Below are positions 17,237 to 26,464 of a stretch of 64,000 nt of DNA, piece after piece. Each line of letters begins with the position of its first letter. The stretch's first letter is position 1. The DNA is from Lachnospiraceae bacterium (lineage in GTDB: Bacteria > Bacillota_A > Clostridia > Lachnospirales > Lachnospiraceae). The notes beneath the pieces were generated by a model. That model ran no database searches. It saw only the letters and a program-made list of their open reading frames with translations, and was not told the DNA's origin. The position numbers were made by a program, and so were the translations under genes. The DNA lies in the NCBI GenBank assembly GCA_900764695.1, contig CAAFOY010000097.1, forward strand, positions 7,275-71,274, read 5' to 3'.

Positions 17237-19261
17237 ATGGATTTAAATAATTTGAAAGGTATTGGAGAGAAAACTGAAAAATTATTTTATAAGGCAGGTA
17301 TTGAAAAGGTTAATGACCTTTTAAGATACTATCCAAGATATTATGATGTTTTTGAAGAGCCTGTTTTAATAAGAGATTTGGAATGTGACAGAACTCAGGC
17401 AATTAAGGGAACTGTCGTAAGAGAAGTTTCTGTTAAACGTGTGCGAAATCTTCAGGTTGTTACAGGGTATCTTAGAGATGAAAGAGGGGACGCCATTAAG
17501 GCCACATGGTTTAACTCACCTTATTTAAAAGGAAAGCTTACAATTGGAAGTACTTTTATTTTTAGAGGATTTGTAAAAGAAAACTATAGCAACTTTTCTA
17601 TTGAGCAACCTAAAATTTTTGGCATTGCAGAGTACAATAAGAAAAAAGGTGAAATGCAACCTGTATATCCATTAGTTTCAGGGTTAACAAATAATATGGT
17701 TCAAAAAGCTGTTAAACAGGCGCTTAAACTAGTTGAAACAGAAGAATTTCTTCCAGAGAAAATCAGGAATAAATATGGCTTGGAGGGTTTACAGCAGGCA
17801 ATAGAGCATATTCATTATCCTACAGACAAAAATCAGTTATACAGTGCAAGAAAAAGACTGATTTTTGATGAGTTCTTTATGTTTATTTATAACATTCGTA
17901 ATTTAAAGGATAAAAATACCGAAATTCATAACCGGCATATATTGGAGGAACCAAAAGAAGTTAAAACTTTAATAAATGATCTTCCATATGAACTTACAAA
18001 TGCGCAAAAACGTACCTGGGAAGAGATTAAAAGAGATATATCTTCAACTAAGGTTATGAACCGATTGATACAGGGAGATGTAGGTTCAGGAAAAACAATT
18101 ATAGCTTTTTTTGCATTAATAACTGCTGCATTAAATAATGGTCAGGGGGCGATGATGGCTCCAACTGAAGTTCTTGCAAGACAGCACTATGATAACCTTA
18201 TAGAATTGATTAAGGAACATAACATTAATGTGAATCCGGTAGTTCTTGTAGGATCAATGTCAGCAAAAGAAAAAAGAGAAGCTTATAAAGTTATCGAATC
18301 AGGAGATGCAGATATAATAATTGGAACTCATGCCTTAATTCAGGAAAAAGTTAATTACAATAATTTGACAATGGTTGTTACAGACGAACAGCACAGGTTT
18401 GGTGTAAGACAAAGAGAAGCCATTTCTGAAAAAGGTGAACATCCACACATTATGGTAATGAGTGCAACTCCAATTCCAAGAACATTAGCAATAATAATGT
18501 ATGGTGATTTGGATATTTCCGTAATTGATGAACTTCCGGCTAACAGACTTCCTATAGCTAACTGTGTTGTTGGAACAGATTACAGACCTAACGCATATGA
18601 TTTTATGACTAAGCAGATAGCAAAGGGCCGACAGGTTTATGTTATCTGTCCTACTGTTGAATATAGTGAAGCTGTTGAAGGTGAGAATGTTATTGAATAT
18701 GCAGAAAAATTAAAAAGAATAATGCCTGTATCAGTAAACATTGAATTCCTTCACGGAAGAATGAAACCGGCAGAAAAAAATGAGATCATGGATAGATTTG
18801 CCAATAATCAGATTCAAATACTTGTTTCTACAACGGTAGTTGAAGTAGGGGTTAATGTGCCTAATGCAACCGTAATGATGGTGGAAAATGCTGAACGATT
18901 CGGTCTTGCCCAACTTCATCAGCTTAGAGGACGTGTAGGTCGAGGAAAATATCAGTCTTACTGCATTTTTATTAATGGTTCAGGAAAGAAAGAAGCATTA
19001 GAAAGACTAAATATTCTTTGCAAGTCAAATGATGGCTTCTTAATAGCCAATGAGGACTTAAAATTGCGAGGCCCCGGAGACTTCTTCGGTGTAAGACAAA
19101 GTGGTGATTTTGAGTTTAGACTAGGAGATATAATGAACGATGCAAATATATTAAAGCAGGCATCAGAGGCTGTCGAATTAATTTTAAATGAAGAGGTTGA
19201 AATTTCTGACAAACAGCGTAAAATAATCATAGAATATGAAAACGATTCTATCAATATATAA
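17237..19261 (+). CDS. recG: ATP-dependent DNA helicase RecG
   Basis: A 674-aa branch-migration helicase that remodels stalled forks and Holliday junctions. It has the N-terminal helical/HhH-like start (LNNLKGIGEKTEKLF), then the wedge OB-fold (RDERGDAIKATWFN). Superfamily 2 motifs follow: GDVGSGKT, DEQHRFG, SATPIPRT and the motif VI region LHQLRGRVGRG. The C-terminal RecG wedge-contact region includes LRGPGDFFGVRQSG. An in-frame TTG at 17225 is probably not used; GGAG at 17227-17230 places the start at the ATG at 17237. It is followed after 40 bases by ddl. Confidence 0.96.
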   Translation: MDLNNLKGIGEKTEKLFYKAGIEKVNDLLRYYPRYYDVFEEPVLIRDLECDRTQAIKGTVVREVSVKRVRNLQVVTGYLRDERGDAIKATWFNSPYLKGKLTIGSTFIFRGFVKENYSNFSIEQPKIFGIAEYNKKKGEMQPVYPLVSGLTNNMVQKAVKQALKLVETEEFLPEKIRNKYGLEGLQQAIEHIHYPTDKNQLYSARKRLIFDEFFMFIYNIRNLKDKNTEIHNRHILEEPKEVKTLINDLPYELTNAQKRTWEEIKRDISSTKVMNRLIQGDVGSGKTIIAFFALITAALNNGQGAMMAPTEVLARQHYDNLIELIKEHNINVNPVVLVGSMSAKEKREAYKVIESGDADIIIGTHALIQEKVNYNNLTMVVTDEQHRFGVRQREAISEKGEHPHIMVMSATPIPRTLAIIMYGDLDISVIDELPANRLPIANCVVGTDYRPNAYDFMTKQIAKGRQVYVICPTVEYSEAVEGENVIEYAEKLKRIMPVSVNIEFLHGRMKPAEKNEIMDRFANNQIQILVSTTVVEVGVNVPNATVMMVENAERFGLAQLHQLRGRVGRGKYQSYCIFINGSGKKEALERLNILCKSNDGFLIANEDLKLRGPGDFFGVRQSGDFEFRLGDIMNDANILKQASEAVELILNEEVEISDKQRKIIIEYENDSINI

Positions 19262-19301
19262 AATATTTGGTGTTACATAAAGTAACGGAATGGAGTTTAA
19301 A

Positions 19302-20321
19302 ATGAATATAGTAGTTCTTTGTGGTGGAAACAGCACAGAAAGAGAAGTATCAATTAATTCAGGATCAATGGTTTGTGAAGCTTTAAGAAAGAAGAATCAT
19401 AATGCTATTCTGATGGATGTATACTTTGGACTTGAAGATATAGATATTTTTGAAAAATCAGCTAGCGAATATGATGTTGAAAGTGTAAAGAAGAACATTC
19501 AGTCATTATCAGATAAGGTTAACGAAGACAGAAGAAGTTTCTTTGGTAATAATGTTATTGAAATTTGTCAGAAAGCTGATATTGTTTTTATGGCTCTTCA
19601 CGGAAAGAATGGTGAAGACGGAAAGTGTCAGGCAGCCTTTGATTTATATGGTATTAAATATACAGGTTCAGGCCATCTTGCAAGTGCAATAGGAATGGAC
19701 AAAGGCGTTACAAAACAGATTTTTATGTCAAAAGGTGTTCCAACAGCTAAGAGTGTGTGGATTAAAAAAGGCGAAAGCACAGACCTTAAAGACTATGGAA
19801 TGAAAGTTCCTGTTGTAGTTAAAGCATGTAATGGTGGTTCAAGCGTTGGCGTTGTTCTTGTTCACCAAGAAAGTGAATATGAAGATGCAGTAAAAACCTG
19901 TTTTGAATTAGATAATCAGATCCTTGTGGAAGACTTTATTAAAGGCAGAGAGTTTTCCATTGGTGTTATTAATAAAAAAGCCCTTCCTGTAGTTGAAATT
20001 ATTCCAAGAGATGGATGGTATGATTACAAGAATAAATATAACGGAGCTACAGAAGAAGTCTGTCCTGCCAATCTTAATGATGAATTAACAAAGAAGATTC
20101 AAAAGGTAGCTGAGGATGCATGTAATGCTATTGGCTGTGAACCTTATGCAAGAGCAGATGTTATGATGGATGCTGATGGCAATATGTTCTGTCTTGAAGT
20201 TAATACCTTGCCGGGAATGACAGCAACATCACTTGTACCACAGGAAGCAAAGGCAGTAGGTATGGATTTTCCTACATTGTGTGATTATCTTGTAGAGTTA
20301 TCATTAAAAAAGAATAACTAA
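19302..20321 (+). CDS. ddl: D-alanine--D-alanine ligase
   Basis: A 339-aa ATP-grasp ligase making the D-Ala-D-Ala dipeptide for peptidoglycan. It opens with VVLCGGNSTEREVSINSG. The substrate and ATP motifs are ALHGKNGEDG, GSGHLASAIGMDK, VVKACNGGSSVGV, EDFIKGREFS and the terminal LEVNTLPGMTATSL. GGAG lies six bases before the ATG at 19302; the ORF's earlier ATG at 19290 overlaps that SD and is rejected. It is followed by murF, which joins its product to UDP-MurNAc-tripeptide. Confidence 0.95.
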   Translation: MNIVVLCGGNSTEREVSINSGSMVCEALRKKNHNAILMDVYFGLEDIDIFEKSASEYDVESVKKNIQSLSDKVNEDRRSFFGNNVIEICQKADIVFMALHGKNGEDGKCQAAFDLYGIKYTGSGHLASAIGMDKGVTKQIFMSKGVPTAKSVWIKKGESTDLKDYGMKVPVVVKACNGGSSVGVVLVHQESEYEDAVKTCFELDNQILVEDFIKGREFSIGVINKKALPVVEIIPRDGWYDYKNKYNGATEEVCPANLNDELTKKIQKVAEDACNAIGCEPYARADVMMDADGNMFCLEVNTLPGMTATSLVPQEAKAVGMDFPTLCDYLVELSLKKNN

Positions 20322-20369
20322 AATATTTTAATTAAACAATTTTGAACTAAAAATAAGGAATATACTTTT

Positions 20370-21728
20370 ATGAAAAATATGACTTTGGAAAACATTGCGA
20401 AAGCCTGCAATGGTATTTATGTTGGAGATGAAGATTTAAAATCAAAAGAAATAACAGGTGTGGAAAAAGATAGCCGACTTATTGAAGACGGTTATTTGTA
20501 TCTTCCTTTTGTGGGAGCAAGAGTGGATGGTCACGATTTTATACCACAGGTTTTTGATAAAGGGGCTTTGTGTACTTTATCAGAAAAGGATTTGGATAAT
20601 CCTAAGGGACCTTATATTAAGGTAGAATCAGTTGCAACAGCCCTTAAAGATATTGCTGAATTCTATAGAAAACAACTTAGCTGTAAGATTATCGGAATAA
20701 CAGGAAGTGTTGGAAAAACAAGCACAAAAGAGATTATTGCGTCTGTTTTGGAAGAAAAATTTAAAGTTTTAAAAACTGAGGGCAATTACAATAATGAAAT
20801 TGGTGAGCCTCTTACAATTTTAAAAATAAGAGATGAACATGAAGTTGCTGTTATAGAAATGGGCATTAGTGATTTTGAGGAAATGCACAGATTAGCTAAA
20901 GTTTCAAGACCTGATGTTTGTGTAATTACCAATATTGGAACATGTCATCTTGAAAACTTAGGAGATAGAGATGGTGTATTTAAGGCAAAGACAGAAATGT
21001 TTGATTATGCATCTAAAGATTGCTTTGTTGTACTTAATGGTGATGACGATAAGTTATCTAATGTAAAGGAAGTTAATGGACATGCTCCTGTATTTTTTGG
21101 AATTGACACGGACAGAGATGTTATGGCAATAAAATACGAAAGTCTTGGTATCCGGGGAACAAAGGTTAAAATTAAATATTTTGATAAGGAATTGGATACA
21201 GTAATCCCTATTCCGGGCTATCATATGATTTATAATGCAATGGCCGCAGTTTGCATTGGCTCTCATTTTGGAATGACTTTAGATGAAATAGATTCAGGAA
21301 TCAGAAATCTTAAAGCAATTGGTGGTAGAAATAATATTTTTACAACAAATGGAATAACTGTAATAGATGATTGTTATAATGCAAATCCAATGTCAATGAA
21401 AGCTTCAATTAATGTTTTATCACAGGCTAATGGCAGAAAAGTTGCTATTTTAGGTGATATGTTTGAATTAGGCGAAAACTCAAAAGAATTACATAAAGAA
21501 GTTGGACAGGCTGCTGTTGGAAAAGTAGACATACTTGTATGTATTGGAAATCTTTCAAAAGACATTGCAGAAGCGGCAATAGAAGGCGGATGTAATACAT
21601 TGTATTTTCCTAATAAAGCAGATTTCGAGGAAAATCTTTCTGCATACATTAAAAAAGGAGATACTGTTTTAATTAAAGCTTCCAATGGTATGAAGTTTAA
21701 AACAATAGTTGAAAAATTAAAAGGTTAA
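20370..21728 (+). CDS. murF: UDP-N-acetylmuramoyl-tripeptide--D-alanyl-D-alanine ligase
   Basis: A 452-aa Mur ligase completing the cytoplasmic muropeptide by adding D-Ala-D-Ala. N-terminal UDP-sugar domain GVEKDSRLIEDGYLYLP; P-loop ITGSVGKTSTKE; central EMGISDFEEM and NIGTCHLENLG; C-terminal domain with DDCYNANPMSMKA and GDMFELG. It lies directly behind ddl, the enzyme making its substrate, and ends at a strong terminator. Confidence 0.96.
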   Translation: MKNMTLENIAKACNGIYVGDEDLKSKEITGVEKDSRLIEDGYLYLPFVGARVDGHDFIPQVFDKGALCTLSEKDLDNPKGPYIKVESVATALKDIAEFYRKQLSCKIIGITGSVGKTSTKEIIASVLEEKFKVLKTEGNYNNEIGEPLTILKIRDEHEVAVIEMGISDFEEMHRLAKVSRPDVCVITNIGTCHLENLGDRDGVFKAKTEMFDYASKDCFVVLNGDDDKLSNVKEVNGHAPVFFGIDTDRDVMAIKYESLGIRGTKVKIKYFDKELDTVIPIPGYHMIYNAMAAVCIGSHFGMTLDEIDSGIRNLKAIGGRNNIFTTNGITVIDDCYNANPMSMKASINVLSQANGRKVAILGDMFELGENSKELHKEVGQAAVGKVDILVCIGNLSKDIAEAAIEGGCNTLYFPNKADFEENLSAYIKKGDTVLIKASNGMKFKTIVEKLKG

Positions 21729-21756
21729 TTATAGACAAGAGATTAGACATAAAGTT

Positions 21757-21785
21757 AGGGGCTGTCGCAAAAGCGGCGGCCCCTT
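21757..21785 (+). terminator. Rho-independent terminator of recG-ddl-murF
   Basis: A GC-rich hairpin, AGGGGCTGTCGC paired with GCGGCGGCCCCT around AAAA, followed by TTATTTA. Confidence 0.88.
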
Positions 21786-21790
21786 TATTT

Positions 21791-21826
21791 ACTTAATAAG
21801 AAATCCTTTTGGAATTTCTATTAAGT
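21791..21826. repeat. Second hairpin between convergent murF and SASP genes
   Basis: ACTTAATA pairs with TATTAAGT, and an imperfect GAAAT/ATTTC inner stem continues it. There is no T-tract on either side, so it may assist termination from both directions or only stabilise 3' ends. Confidence 0.45.
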
Positions 21827-21855
21827 AAAAATCCTATTAAATAATTAAATTATGA

Positions 21856-22056
21856 TTATTTACCGCTCATCTGTCTTTCCTGAGCTTCAATCATCTTCTT
21901 AACCATCTGTCCACCCACAGAACCTGCCTGGGCTGATGTTAAGTTTCCGTTATAACCATCTGTAAGCTGTACGCCTACCTCTGATGCACATTCCATTTTG
22001 AATCTGTTCATAGCACCCTTTGCTTCAGGAACATTAACTTTGTTAGTGTTACTCAT
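21856..22056 (-). CDS. Alpha/beta-type small acid-soluble spore protein
   Basis: A 66-aa DNA-coating spore protein that protects forespore DNA. The family signatures are NVPEAKGAMNRFKMECASE, containing the Glu-X-Ala-Ser-Glu-type GPR protease cleavage region, and GYNGNLTSAQAGSVGGQMVK. The length and C-terminal MIEAQERQ are normal. GGAGG precedes the ATG. It is preceded on its strand by a sigma-G-like promoter. With dpaAB, it shows the organism forms endospores. Confidence 0.95.
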   Translation of the reverse strand: MSNTNKVNVPEAKGAMNRFKMECASEVGVQLTDGYNGNLTSAQAGSVGGQMVKKMIEAQERQMSGK

Positions 22057-22119
22057 TACTCATTACCTCCAACAATTAAATTATTTAGTAACTAAGTTCA
22101 TATGAAGTTGTTACACTAA

Positions 22120-22148
22120 TATTATGTGGAAGTTTTATTTTTATAAAC
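22120..22148 (-). promoter_or_regulatory. Candidate sigma-G promoter of the SASP gene
   Basis: On the minus strand: GTTTA, 17 bases, CATAATA. The -10 fits the sigma-G CATNNTA type exactly and the -35 differs from GNATR at one base. It gives a leader of about 57 bases. Confidence 0.45.
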
Positions 22149-22223
22149 TGGTAACTTGTTGCTAATATGACAAAAAAAACCATCTTTCATAAAAAAAATA
22201 AGACGTCAAATCAATGTGCAGAT

Positions 22224-23324
22224 TTATTTATTATTTTTTAAATAATCTAATATAATGTGGCTATATTCAGTAATGGTATTATCGTTAATACTGTCAGCCT
22301 TAATATATTGATTCTTATCCTTATATTCTAATTTAAAACAATTTTCAAAATTCTTAGACTTCGAATCAAATATAGGAAGAAAACTTCCTGAAAACTTTTC
22401 ATAACATGTGGAAGCAGTGGCAGCCTTTCGAAATTTTTTATCCATGAATTCTCCGATACTTTTGTGAATAGCACGGTCTTCCAATGGAAGGAAATAATAA
22501 TCCTTATAATTTTTAAAGAAATACTTAAATGTGCCGTTGCATAAATTAATTGAAATGTTTAAAGTGTTATTCTGAATATTTAAGTGAATGCCATTAAAGT
22601 TATGTGAAATATTAACAGGCACAGAATTGTTTAAAGTTATACTAACAAGTAATTCCTGTTGAATATCCCCGTCAAAATTCTTATATTCATGAATTTCGTA
22701 AGAATTAACATTATACTTATATTCAAAAATATCAGATATGGAAAGTAAATCCGTTAAAACACCCATATTCCAAACATCTTCTTTATTATGTAAAAGAAGT
22801 GGGAATAGTAAACGTTCATCTTTAGATTCCACATAATGCTTAAAGACTTCAATTAAATCTCCACCTGAAAAAGGATCACTTCTGTTAATTCCAAGAAGTT
22901 TCTCAAAAGATTTCTGTTTATTGTTTTCCATTTTAAGAATGTGATTAAGCTTTGAAACCGGTTTGTAAATATCAATACTTTGGTAATTATCAAAGTCAAA
23001 TTCTAAATTGTATTTTTTACCCCTTTCTGTTACAAACGGTATGTCAAAACTGTTACCATTAAAATGAATAACAGTATCGAAATCCTTTATGAACTTATTA
23101 AATGCCATAAGAACATTGGCTTCATCATTAAAATTTTCTGCAAGCCATTGAGTATAACAAAGTTCATCTCCTGAATAGTACATACAGCCGATTAAGTAGA
23201 CAATACAGTACTTTCTTGAAAAACCTGTTGTTTCAATATCAAAATATATTATTTTCTCTTTTTTTGAAAAATTCTCTATTGGATAGTTAATTTTTATATC
23301 CACTTTATTTCTAAATACTAACAT
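22224..23324 (-). CDS. YprB-like RNase H-fold 3'-5' exonuclease
   Basis: A 366-aa protein. Residues about 20-190 form a DEDD-type RNase H-like nuclease: IIYFDIETTGF (motif I, DxE), VIHFNGNSFDIPF (motif II) and HNKEDVWNM (motif III with catalytic Asp). This matches the YprB/ribonuclease_H-like family, whose cellular substrate is not established. The C-terminal half (about 190-366) is a less conserved beta-rich region typical of clostridial homologues. It stands alone on the minus strand, upstream of the SASP gene and divergent from the rnf operon. No strong SD was identified, so the start is less certain. Confidence 0.75.
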   Translation of the reverse strand: MLVFRNKVDIKINYPIENFSKKEKIIYFDIETTGFSRKYCIVYLIGCMYYSGDELCYTQWLAENFNDEANVLMAFNKFIKDFDTVIHFNGNSFDIPFVTERGKKYNLEFDFDNYQSIDIYKPVSKLNHILKMENNKQKSFEKLLGINRSDPFSGGDLIEVFKHYVESKDERLLFPLLLHNKEDVWNMGVLTDLLSISDIFEYKYNVNSYEIHEYKNFDGDIQQELLVSITLNNSVPVNISHNFNGIHLNIQNNTLNISINLCNGTFKYFFKNYKDYYFLPLEDRAIHKSIGEFMDKKFRKAATASTCYEKFSGSFLPIFDSKSKNFENCFKLEYKDKNQYIKADSINDNTITEYSHIILDYLKNNK

Positions 23325-23456
23325 AAATCTTATTTTATCAAATTAATAAAAACACAACAAGATTTTTTGATTTTTTTGAAAAATTAAAAATTCTTTTACA
23401 ATATTAAGTTAATGCCTAATTAGTGAAAAAAGAGTATCAATTGGATGTTATTTACA

Positions 23457-23485
23457 TTGAAGAAATTGGACAAAAGTATTATTAT
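23457..23485 (+). promoter_or_regulatory. Probable sigma-A promoter of the rnf operon
   Basis: TTGAAG, 17 bases, TATTAT, 37 bases before the rnfC ATG. Confidence 0.55.
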
Positions 23486-23522
23486 AGAATAGATGTAAAA
23501 AATTACGAAGAGAGGTAGAGTT

Positions 23523-24836
23523 ATGTCTATTCTAACATTTAAGGGTGGAGTTCATCCATACGATGGAAAAGAACTATCCAAGGATGTTGCTGTTAGAAAA
23601 GTGCTTCCAAAAGGAGAAGTTGTTATTCCTGTTGCACAGCATATAGGGGCACCGGCAAAACCGGTTGTTGAAGTGGGACAGAGAGTATTAAAGGGACAGC
23701 TTATAGCAGAAGCGGCAGGATTTATTTCAGCTAACATTCACTCATCAGTTTCAGGAACTGTAAAGAAGATAGAACAGAGAGTTGTTCCTAACGGAAGCAA
23801 GGTTCTTTCAATAGTAATTGAAAATGATGAACAATATGAAGAGTTTCAATATGAAGCCAAAGAACAGCCATGGTCAAAGGAATATATTAGAGAGGCTGTT
23901 AAGGACTGTGGAGTTGTAGGTTTAGGTGGCGCATGCTTCCCAACTAACGTAAAACTTACACCTAAGGACGATAATGCAATCGATTATGTTATTGTTAACG
24001 CTGCTGAATGTGAGCCATACATAACATCAGATTACAGAAGATTGGTTGAACAGCCACAGGAAGTAATCGAAGGATTAAAGATTGTTTTATCTTTATTTGA
24101 GAATGCAAAAGGTGTTATTGCAGTAGAAAATAATAAGCCTGATGTTATTGAAAGCTTAAAGAAACTTACTGAAAATGAAGATAGAATACAGGTAGCAGAA
24201 TTAAAGACTAAGTATCCTCAGGGATCAGAAAGACATATTATTTATGCTGTTACAAAGAGAAAAATCAATTCTTCAATGTTGCCGGCAGATGGTGGCTGTA
24301 TAGTTGATAATGTTGACACAATTTACAACATTTATCAGGCTGTAAAATTCCACAAACCGTTAACAGAAAGAATTGTTACTGTTTCAGGTGACGGTATAAA
24401 GAATCCTTGTAACCTGTTAGTTCCTTTTGGAACAAGTCATAGCCAGCTTGTGGAAGAAGCAGGCGGTATGAATGAATCTGTTGAAAAGATTTTGTCAGGT
24501 GGTCCTATGATGGGTCAGGCAATGTTTACTTTGGATGTTCCTGTTATAAAAGGTTCATCTGCACTTTTAGCATTTAAAAATGATCATGTTGCCCATGCTA
24601 AGACAACTAACTGTCTTAACTGTGGAAAATGTGCTCAGGTTTGCCCGGAAGGTTTAATTTGTGCAAAACTTGCTCATGCGGCAGATGCAGATGATATGGA
24701 GGCTTTTGTAAAAATGCACGGAATGGAATGTATTGAATGTGGTACATGCAATTACAATTGCCCTGCTAACAGAAACATTACACAAAGTGTAAGAACAATG
24801 AAAAGAAAAGTGCAGGCAGCACGTAGGAAAGGGTAA
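23523..24836 (+). CDS. rnfC: Rnf complex subunit RnfC
   Basis: A 437-aa peripheral subunit of the ferredoxin:NAD+ oxidoreductase Rnf, which couples electron flow from reduced ferredoxin to ion export. The N-terminal FKGGVHPYDGKE opening is followed by a lipoyl-like domain, the FMN/NADH-binding region GVVGLGGACFPTNVKL with NAAECEPYITSDYR, and a SLBB-like segment. Two 4Fe-4S motifs, CLNCGKCAQVCP and CIECGTCNYNCP, lie near the C-terminus. It is the first gene of rnfCDGEAB, in the usual clostridial order, with GAGAGG before the ATG. Confidence 0.97.
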   Translation: MSILTFKGGVHPYDGKELSKDVAVRKVLPKGEVVIPVAQHIGAPAKPVVEVGQRVLKGQLIAEAAGFISANIHSSVSGTVKKIEQRVVPNGSKVLSIVIENDEQYEEFQYEAKEQPWSKEYIREAVKDCGVVGLGGACFPTNVKLTPKDDNAIDYVIVNAAECEPYITSDYRRLVEQPQEVIEGLKIVLSLFENAKGVIAVENNKPDVIESLKKLTENEDRIQVAELKTKYPQGSERHIIYAVTKRKINSSMLPADGGCIVDNVDTIYNIYQAVKFHKPLTERIVTVSGDGIKNPCNLLVPFGTSHSQLVEEAGGMNESVEKILSGGPMMGQAMFTLDVPVIKGSSALLAFKNDHVAHAKTTNCLNCGKCAQVCPEGLICAKLAHAADADDMEAFVKMHGMECIECGTCNYNCPANRNITQSVRTMKRKVQAARRKG

Positions 24837-24849
24837 GAGTGAATAAAAA

Positions 24850-25827
24850 ATGTATAACGTATCATCCAGCCCTCATGTAAAAAGCAAGGTTACAACTCAG
24901 AGTATAATGAGAGATGTAATTATCGCTTTAATGCCGGCTACAATTTTTGGTATATATAATTATAGTCATCTCTTCGGAGCAAAATACGGATTAAGAAGTG
25001 CATTACTTATTATTTTAACGGTAGTTGCATGTGTATTATCTGAATATGTTTTTGAAAAGATTACTAACAGAGAAAGCACACTTGATGATTTAAGTGCAGT
25101 AGTTACAGGTATGATTCTTGCATTGAATCTTCCTTGTACTTTCCCTTATTGGAAAGCAATGCTTGGTGGATTTTTTGCAATTGTAATTGTAAAACAGTTA
25201 TTTGGCGGTTTAGGTCAGAACTTTATGAACCCTGCTTTAGGTGCAAGATGTTTTCTTGTTCTGTCATTTGCAGGAAACATGACTGCATTCTATCCTACAG
25301 ATGTTAGTGGAGTAGATGCGGCTACAAGTGCAACACCTTTAACTTCATTAAAAAATACAGGGGACAGTGTTGCAAGTCTTGCAGATATGTTTATTGGTAA
25401 TCATTCAGGTACAATCGGTGAAACATGCATTATTGCATTGTTAATCGGTGTTGTATATCTTGTTGTAAGAAAGATTATTGATTTGCGCATCCCTCTTACA
25501 TACATAGCAGTATTTGCTGTTTGTATTATGCTTTTTAACCAGAGTACAGATCCTGTTTTCCTTGCAAAACATCTTTGCGGTGGTGGTTTGATTTTTGGGG
25601 CCTTCTTTATGGCAACTGATTATACGACATCTCCTATTACAAAAACAGGAAGATATATTTTTGGTATATGTTTAGGTCTTTTGACAGCTATTTTCAGAAC
25701 ATTTGGAAATACTGCAGAAGGCGTTTCATATGCAATTATATTCTGCAATCTTTTAGTTCCATTAATTGAAAAATGGACAATTCCAAGAGCTTTTGGAATT
25801 GTTAAGGCAAAAAAGGAGGGCAAATAA
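24850..25827 (+). CDS. rnfD: Rnf complex subunit RnfD
   Basis: A 325-aa integral membrane subunit with about nine hydrophobic segments. It carries covalently bound FMN on the threonine of the SATPLTS motif (visible in DAATSATPLTSLK). Family blocks GGLGQNFMNPALGAR, LCGGGLIFGAFFMATD and TSPITKTGRYIFG are present. It begins 13 bases after rnfC. With RnfG it passes electrons between the flavins of the membrane arm. Confidence 0.96.
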   Translation: MYNVSSSPHVKSKVTTQSIMRDVIIALMPATIFGIYNYSHLFGAKYGLRSALLIILTVVACVLSEYVFEKITNRESTLDDLSAVVTGMILALNLPCTFPYWKAMLGGFFAIVIVKQLFGGLGQNFMNPALGARCFLVLSFAGNMTAFYPTDVSGVDAATSATPLTSLKNTGDSVASLADMFIGNHSGTIGETCIIALLIGVVYLVVRKIIDLRIPLTYIAVFAVCIMLFNQSTDPVFLAKHLCGGGLIFGAFFMATDYTTSPITKTGRYIFGICLGLLTAIFRTFGNTAEGVSYAIIFCNLLVPLIEKWTIPRAFGIVKAKKEGK

Positions 25828-25828
25828 T

Positions 25829-26464
25829 ATGAAAAATATAATTAAAGATACTCTTATATTATTTGCTATCACTTTGGTAGCAGGACTTGGATTAGGTCTT
25901 GTATATAATGTTACAGCTAATTCAAGAGCAATGCAGGAAGAAAAGACTAAGATTGAAGCATACAATACAGTTATGCCGGGGCTTGGAAGTTTCGATAATG
26001 TAAGTTTTGACAGCGTGGCTGCTGACAAATATATTAAAGAGCAGATTAACAAAAATGAAACAGAAAAAACAATTAAATCTTACAATGCCACAATTGATGA
26101 AGTTATTAAGGCTAAAGACAAAAGTGGTAATGATTTAGGATACATTATTACAGTTACAGATAATGAAGCTTATGGTGGTTCATTACAGATGACTGTAGGT
26201 ATAAAAGATGACGGAACTGTTATGGGTATTTCATTCCTTTCTTTAAGTGAAACACCTGGGCTTGGAATGAAAGCCAAAGATGATGATTTTATGAGTCAGT
26301 TTTCCAACAAGAAAGTAGATTTCTTCAAATATACTAAGTCAGAAGCAAAAGCTGACAATGAAATTAATGCAATAAGCAGTGCCACAATAACATCTAATGC
26401 CGTAACACATGGTGTAAACGGTGCTATTTACTGTGTAGACTTTATTACAGGAGGTGGCAAATAA
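25829..26464 (+). CDS. rnfG: Rnf complex subunit RnfG
   Basis: A 211-aa subunit with one N-terminal membrane anchor and an extracytoplasmic FMN-binding domain. The flavinylation site is the threonine of SSATITS (usual form SGATxTS), with FLSLSETPGLGMKAKDD as the second family block. The longer frame from 25766 overlaps rnfD heavily; GGAGG at 25815-25819 selects the ATG at 25829. The gene starts directly after rnfD and overlaps rnfE by one base. Confidence 0.95.
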   Translation: MKNIIKDTLILFAITLVAGLGLGLVYNVTANSRAMQEEKTKIEAYNTVMPGLGSFDNVSFDSVAADKYIKEQINKNETEKTIKSYNATIDEVIKAKDKSGNDLGYIITVTDNEAYGGSLQMTVGIKDDGTVMGISFLSLSETPGLGMKAKDDDFMSQFSNKKVDFFKYTKSEAKADNEINAISSATITSNAVTHGVNGAIYCVDFITGGGK